A DNA stretch of 64,000 bases from RUG11237 sp045119215 (lineage in GTDB: Bacteria > Bacillota > Clostridia > Lachnospirales > Lachnospiraceae), in contig JBGVDD010000266.1 in the NCBI GenBank assembly GCA_045119215.1, forward strand, positions 1-64,000, read 5' to 3'. The number at the start of each line of letters is the position of its first letter. Position 1 is the first letter of the stretch. The translations under genes and the position numbers were made by a program. The notes under the pieces are model-generated. The model was not told the DNA's origin. It saw only the letters and a program-made list of their open reading frames with translations, and did not search any database. Below, one piece after another: positions 60,469 to 64,000 of the stretch.

Positions 60469-61334
60469 AAATGAAGGAAATAACAGGACATACCGTATTG
60501 ACAGGATTGTTAGGAAGCCCGGTGGCACATAGTATCTCTCCAATGATGCACAATGAGGGCTTTCGCCAGTTGGATTTAGACTATGTGTATCTATGTTTTG
60601 ATGTGGGGACAGATAATTTAAAAACAGCGGTGGAAGGAATGAAAGTGATGGGGGTGCGGGGATTTAACTGCACTATGCCGGATAAGAATCTTATGTGTGA
60701 ACTGGCAGATGAGCTGTCCCCGGCAGCCAGAATGATTGGAGCAGTGAATACTGTTCTCAATGAAAATGGAAAACTGACAGGATATAATACTGATGGAATT
60801 GGATATATGCAGGCAGTAAAAGATGCAGGACACAATATAATAGGAAAGAACATGACTTTGCTGGGGGCCGGAGGTGCGGCTACTGCAGTCTGCGTTCAGG
60901 CGGCATTAGACGGTGTGGCACAGATTAATGTATTTAGTATCCGGGATCAGTTCTTTGAAAGAGCGCAGCGTATGGTGGATACTATCAATAAAGAAACGAA
61001 TTGCAAGGCGAGCCTGTATGATTTTGAAGATGAAACTGTACTGAAGAAAAGCATTGCAGACAGTCATATTTTAACCAATGGTACCTCTGTGGGAATGGCT
61101 CCAAATACAGATAACTGCATTATCAAAGATAAGTCTTTCTTCCATGAGGACTTGATTGTATCTGATGTGATTTACAACCCAAGGGAGACAAAATTGTTGA
61201 AAATGGCAAAGGAAGCAGGATGTGAAACTTTTAACGGATTGTATATGCTGCTGTATCAGGGCGCTGAGGCATTTAAAATCTGGACAGGAAAAGAGATGCC
61301 GGTAGAAATTATTAAGGAGAAGTATTTTTCGTGA
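60465..61334 (+). CDS. Shikimate/quinate dehydrogenase, YdiB-like
   Basis: This 289-residue NAD(P)-dependent dehydrogenase belongs to the AroE superfamily. It has LLGSPVAHSISPMMHNEGF, CTMPDKNLMCELAD where AroE has NVTxPHK, INTVLNENGKLTGYNTDGIG, the nucleotide loop LGAGGAATAVCVQAALDG, and NGLYMLLYQGAEAF. The MPxK motif and overall sequence are closest to E. coli YdiB, which acts on quinate as well as shikimate. It may run the shikimate pathway or catabolise quinate. It starts 3 nt inside the YfhO-like gene; the ATG at 60471 is an alternative start. Confidence 0.9.
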   Translation: MKMKEITGHTVLTGLLGSPVAHSISPMMHNEGFRQLDLDYVYLCFDVGTDNLKTAVEGMKVMGVRGFNCTMPDKNLMCELADELSPAARMIGAVNTVLNENGKLTGYNTDGIGYMQAVKDAGHNIIGKNMTLLGAGGAATAVCVQAALDGVAQINVFSIRDQFFERAQRMVDTINKETNCKASLYDFEDETVLKKSIADSHILTNGTSVGMAPNTDNCIIKDKSFFHEDLIVSDVIYNPRETKLLKMAKEAGCETFNGLYMLLYQGAEAFKIWTGKEMPVEIIKEKYFS

Positions 61335-61648
61335 TTGGTCCGGCGAACACGGTTCCCTGGCTCAAAAATGAATAATCTGTGAATAAATTTTAGAAAAATC
61401 ATGAAAAAAGGTTCAGAAAAAATAGAAAAATGTCGAAAATAATAGTGCAATTTATAAAAAAGTGTGATAGAATACAAAAAGTGGATATGTGAAATATCTG
61501 TGAAATTGCACGAAATCCATAGGTAAGAATTGTGAAAAAACGAAAAAAAGACGGAACATACGGAAAAGACTTGTAAAAAATTTAAGCAAATGTTAAAATT
61601 TTACTAAAGTTTTATGAAACTATGAACGTAGAAAGGCGTGCAGTCATT
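61335..61648. other. AT-rich gap before the pilus/secretion operon
   Basis: No gene, tRNA or clear terminator was seen. It contains a GCAATTT...AAATTGC-type inverted repeat (61450-61507) and a promoter at 61571-61599. Confidence 0.6.
61571..61599 (+). promoter_or_regulatory. Promoter for pilB-like operon
   Basis: TTGTAA (61571-61576), 17 nt, TAAAAT (61594-61599). Its predicted start site near 61606 favours translation from 61649. Confidence 0.6.
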
Positions 61649-63346
61649 ATGGCAATACTGAATAGGAGAAGATTACGACTGGGAGATTTGTTAATCAGTC
61701 AGGGAATCATCAATGAGGAACAATTGCAAAAAGGATTGGAGCTTCAAAAGCAAAACGGAGGAAAGCTAGGAGAAGTGTTGGTGGAAAACGACATTGTATC
61801 CGAGGAGACTTTCGTTAAGGTTTTGGGAGAACAGCTGCATCTAGAATACATTGATTTGACCAATGTAAAGATAGATGAGAAAATTTTGGAACTGGTTCCT
61901 AGTAATATTTTGCAAAAATATGGAATGATTCCGTTTGAATATGCACCGGACAGGCCCAACGTGCTTCGGGTTGCAATGTTAGACCCTCTGGATATGGAAG
62001 CCATTGACGATATCAATATCGTTACCAATTTGCAGGTGGAACCGGTTATCACAACCAGACGAGGATTGAATATCACTTTAGATAAGTACTTTGGCCAGAA
62101 GGAAGTGTATTCGGCGGTCAGTGAGTACGAAAAGGAAAAAGAATCCAAGCTAGAAGAAAGTGAAGAAATGTACAATGAGGATGTAAATAATTCTCCTATT
62201 GTACAGCTGGTGAAAGCCATGATTGAACAGGCAGTACGCCAGAGAACTTCAGATATACATATTGAGCCTATGGAACGTCAGGTTCGTATCCGTTACCGTA
62301 TTGATGGTGCTCTTTATGAGAGAATGACATACTCTACCAGATTGCTGGCAGCTATCGTGGCACGAATCAAGATTATCGGTGGAATGGATATCTCAGAGAA
62401 GCGTAAGCCTCAGGATGGACGTATCACCCAAATTGTTGACCGACAGGAATACGACATCCGTGTATCTATATTGCCAACAGTGTATGGAGAAAAAGTGGTA
62501 ATGCGTTTGACCTCCAAAAACGCATTGACATTGGAAAAGAAGCGATTAGGATTCAATGACGAGGAATTGAAAAAATTTGACCATATCTTGGCAAATCCTC
62601 ACGGGATTCTCTTGGTTACCGGTCCTACCGGTAGTGGTAAGTCCACTACACTGTATACAGCGCTGAGTGAATTAAATAAAGAAGATGTGAATATCATCAC
62701 CGTAGAAGACCCGGTGGAAGCAAATATTGATGGAATCAACCAGGTCCAGGTGAATCCAAAAGCAAATCTGACCTTCGCCTCGGCACTGCGTTCTATCTTG
62801 CGACAGGACCCGGATATTATCATGATTGGAGAAATTCGAGATGGTGAGACAGCGAGCATTGCGGTGCAGGCTTCCATTACAGGACACTTGGTAGTATCGA
62901 CCTTGCATACCAACAGTGCGGCATCTACCGTTACCCGATTGTCAGACATGGGAGTGGAGAATTACCTGATTGCTGATTCTGTGGTAGGTATCATCGCCCA
63001 GCGACTGGTGCGAAGGCTTTGTCCAAACTGTAAAGAAGAGTATGAAGCCCGTGTGGATGAGAAAGAGATGCTAGGGCTTAGTGAAGACAAGCCATTAAAA
63101 CTGTATCGACCTTGTGGCTGCGATAAATGTGACGGCACCGGATACAAAGGCCGAATTGGTGTGTACGAAATCATGGAAGTAACACCAGAGGTTAGAAAAG
63201 CAATTGCCCACAATGCGGACGCAGAGGAAATCAAGGATGTGGCATTGAAGGATGGTATGAAGACCTTGAGGATGAGAGCAGGAGAGTATGCCATGGAAGG
63301 TATTACTTCTATGGCGGAGGCTATCAGGGTATCCTTTGATGCATAA
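61649..63346 (+). CDS. pilB: PilB/GspE-type assembly ATPase
   Basis: The ATG at 61649 follows GAAAGG and gives MAILNRRRLRLGDLL; the frame from 61622 lacks a site. The 565-residue hexameric ATPase extends type IV pili or drives type II secretion. It has an N-terminal MshEN/GSPII_E domain (~1-150), then Walker A GPTGSGKSTTLYTAL, Asp box, Walker B DPDIIMIGEIRDGETA, His box GHLVVSTLHTN, and the zinc tetra-Cys CPNC ... CGCDKC. The PilC-like gene follows after 52 nt. Confidence 0.93.
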   Translation: MAILNRRRLRLGDLLISQGIINEEQLQKGLELQKQNGGKLGEVLVENDIVSEETFVKVLGEQLHLEYIDLTNVKIDEKILELVPSNILQKYGMIPFEYAPDRPNVLRVAMLDPLDMEAIDDINIVTNLQVEPVITTRRGLNITLDKYFGQKEVYSAVSEYEKEKESKLEESEEMYNEDVNNSPIVQLVKAMIEQAVRQRTSDIHIEPMERQVRIRYRIDGALYERMTYSTRLLAAIVARIKIIGGMDISEKRKPQDGRITQIVDRQEYDIRVSILPTVYGEKVVMRLTSKNALTLEKKRLGFNDEELKKFDHILANPHGILLVTGPTGSGKSTTLYTALSELNKEDVNIITVEDPVEANIDGINQVQVNPKANLTFASALRSILRQDPDIIMIGEIRDGETASIAVQASITGHLVVSTLHTNSAASTVTRLSDMGVENYLIADSVVGIIAQRLVRRLCPNCKEEYEARVDEKEMLGLSEDKPLKLYRPCGCDKCDGTGYKGRIGVYEIMEVTPEVRKAIAHNADAEEIKDVALKDGMKTLRMRAGEYAMEGITSMAEAIRVSFDA

Positions 63347-63398
63347 TAATACAAGAGAAAAGAAATAAAAATAGCCAATCAAAAATGGGAGGAGAAAT

Positions 63399-64000
63399 AT
63401 GGCAGAATTTACCTACCGGGCCATATCAAAGTCCGGAAAAGAAATTAAAGGAAAAATCCAGTCAGATAATCTGGAAAAAGCCAAAACAGAGCTGAAAAAT
63501 AGAGATTTGTATCTGACAGAAATCAGCGAAGCTACCTTATTAGAAAAGGACATTGAAATCAATATCGGACAGAAAATCTCTACCAGAGATTTGTGCCTGT
63601 TCTGTAGACAGTTTGTCAGCTTGCAGCGCGCAGGTGTTACCATTATTGAGACATTGAAAATGCTTGCGGAGGCTACGGAGAATAAGTTCTTTAGCAAAAC
63701 CTTGACCAATGTGTGTAAAAGCGTGGAGATGGGTGAAAGCTTTGCAGACTCTCTGGCGAATGAAGAAGTCTTTCCGATGATTATGATTAAGATGACTAAC
63801 GCCGGTGAGGCATCCGGTAGCTTGGATGTGGCCTACGAACGACTGGCAGTTCAGTTTGAACGTCAGGCAAAATTAAAGGGATTGATTAAGAAAGCAAGTA
63901 TTTATCCTACTATGGTATGTGCTGTAGCAGTTGTGGTGGTTATCATTATGCTGAAATTTGTAGTACCAAACTTTATGGGAATGTTTGAAGATATGGATAT
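63399..64000 (+). CDS. pilC: PilC/GspF-type inner-membrane platform protein (partial)
   Basis: The first 200 residues are present and the frame is open to the window edge. GGGAGGAG lies before the ATG at 63399. FTYRAISKSGKEIKGKI is the usual start of the GspF family. DLCLFCRQFVSLQRAGVTI (~83-101) is the first conserved F-domain helix, ESFADSLANEEVFP and MTNAGEASGSLD follow, and ASIYPTMVCAVAVVVVIIML is a membrane helix. It anchors the pilus or pseudopilus and works with the upstream ATPase. The remaining ~200 residues lie outside the window. Confidence 0.92.
   Translation, partial: MAEFTYRAISKSGKEIKGKIQSDNLEKAKTELKNRDLYLTEISEATLLEKDIEINIGQKISTRDLCLFCRQFVSLQRAGVTIIETLKMLAEATENKFFSKTLTNVCKSVEMGESFADSLANEEVFPMIMIKMTNAGEASGSLDVAYERLAVQFERQAKLKGLIKKASIYPTMVCAVAVVVVIIMLKFVVPNFMGMFEDMD

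Overview
The window looks like chromosome from a low-GC, anaerobic Gram-positive of the class Clostridia, most probably family Lachnospiraceae. This is inferred from AT-rich codon use, strong AGGAGG ribosome binding sites, near-consensus TTGACA/TATAAT promoters, a group-B-like [FeFe] hydrogenase, PdxST-type vitamin B6 synthesis, a PFL/UPF0210 gene next to an ACT-domain gene, and the order pta - DUF177 - rpmF - plsX - acpP - rnc - smc - ftsY. Species cannot be assigned: only the last ~100 nt of a 23S rRNA gene are present. Almost all genes lie on the plus strand; the exceptions are pdxST and tmcAL.

Region 1 (1-8.5 kb): the end of an rRNA operon with stacked hairpins, cheV, a degenerate sirtuin-like gene, a large acidic repeat membrane protein, hisH-hisF, ung, and convergent pdxST. 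A family of palindromic intergenic repeats sits around 2.3-2.55 kb and 6.2 kb. Region 2 (8.5-16.3 kb): tRNA-Leu, an rRNA methyltransferase, a damaged C39 peptidase-ABC exporter cassette with its HlyD-type partner, a NUDIX hydrolase, a secreted Ig-like protein and a small zinc-finger membrane protein. Region 3 (16.3-24.4 kb): polA with a decayed 5' nuclease domain, coaE, an FtsA-like ATPase, walJ, an ACT protein and a PFL-family protein.

Region 4 (24.4-46.5 kb) is mostly housekeeping: tmcAL, pta, DUF177-rpmF, plsX-acpP-rnc-smc-ftsY (phospholipid and fatty-acid synthesis, RNA processing, chromosome segregation, protein targeting), threonine deaminase, nagA, metY behind a Cys-containing leader ORF, aspartokinase, citrate synthase, and a heterodimeric ABC exporter.

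Region 5 (46.6-64 kb): a surface-glycan cluster (FrhB-like protein, three GT2 glycosyltransferases, a polysaccharide pyruvyl transferase), an [FeFe] hydrogenase, a YqeG phosphatase, a DUF5662 protein, an MNT-HEPN pair, efp, a GC-rich tandem repeat, two large GT-C/YfhO-like membrane proteins, a YdiB-like shikimate dehydrogenase, and the start of a type IV pilus/type II secretion operon (PilB-like ATPase and a PilC-like protein that runs off the window).

No complete new defence or mobile system was found. The most unusual items are the PolA with a degenerate nuclease domain, the repeat protein carrying six FliM/FliN-like cytoplasmic motifs, the in-frame-deleted C39 ABC exporter, the Cys leader ORF before metY, and several unexplained intergenic repeat families.
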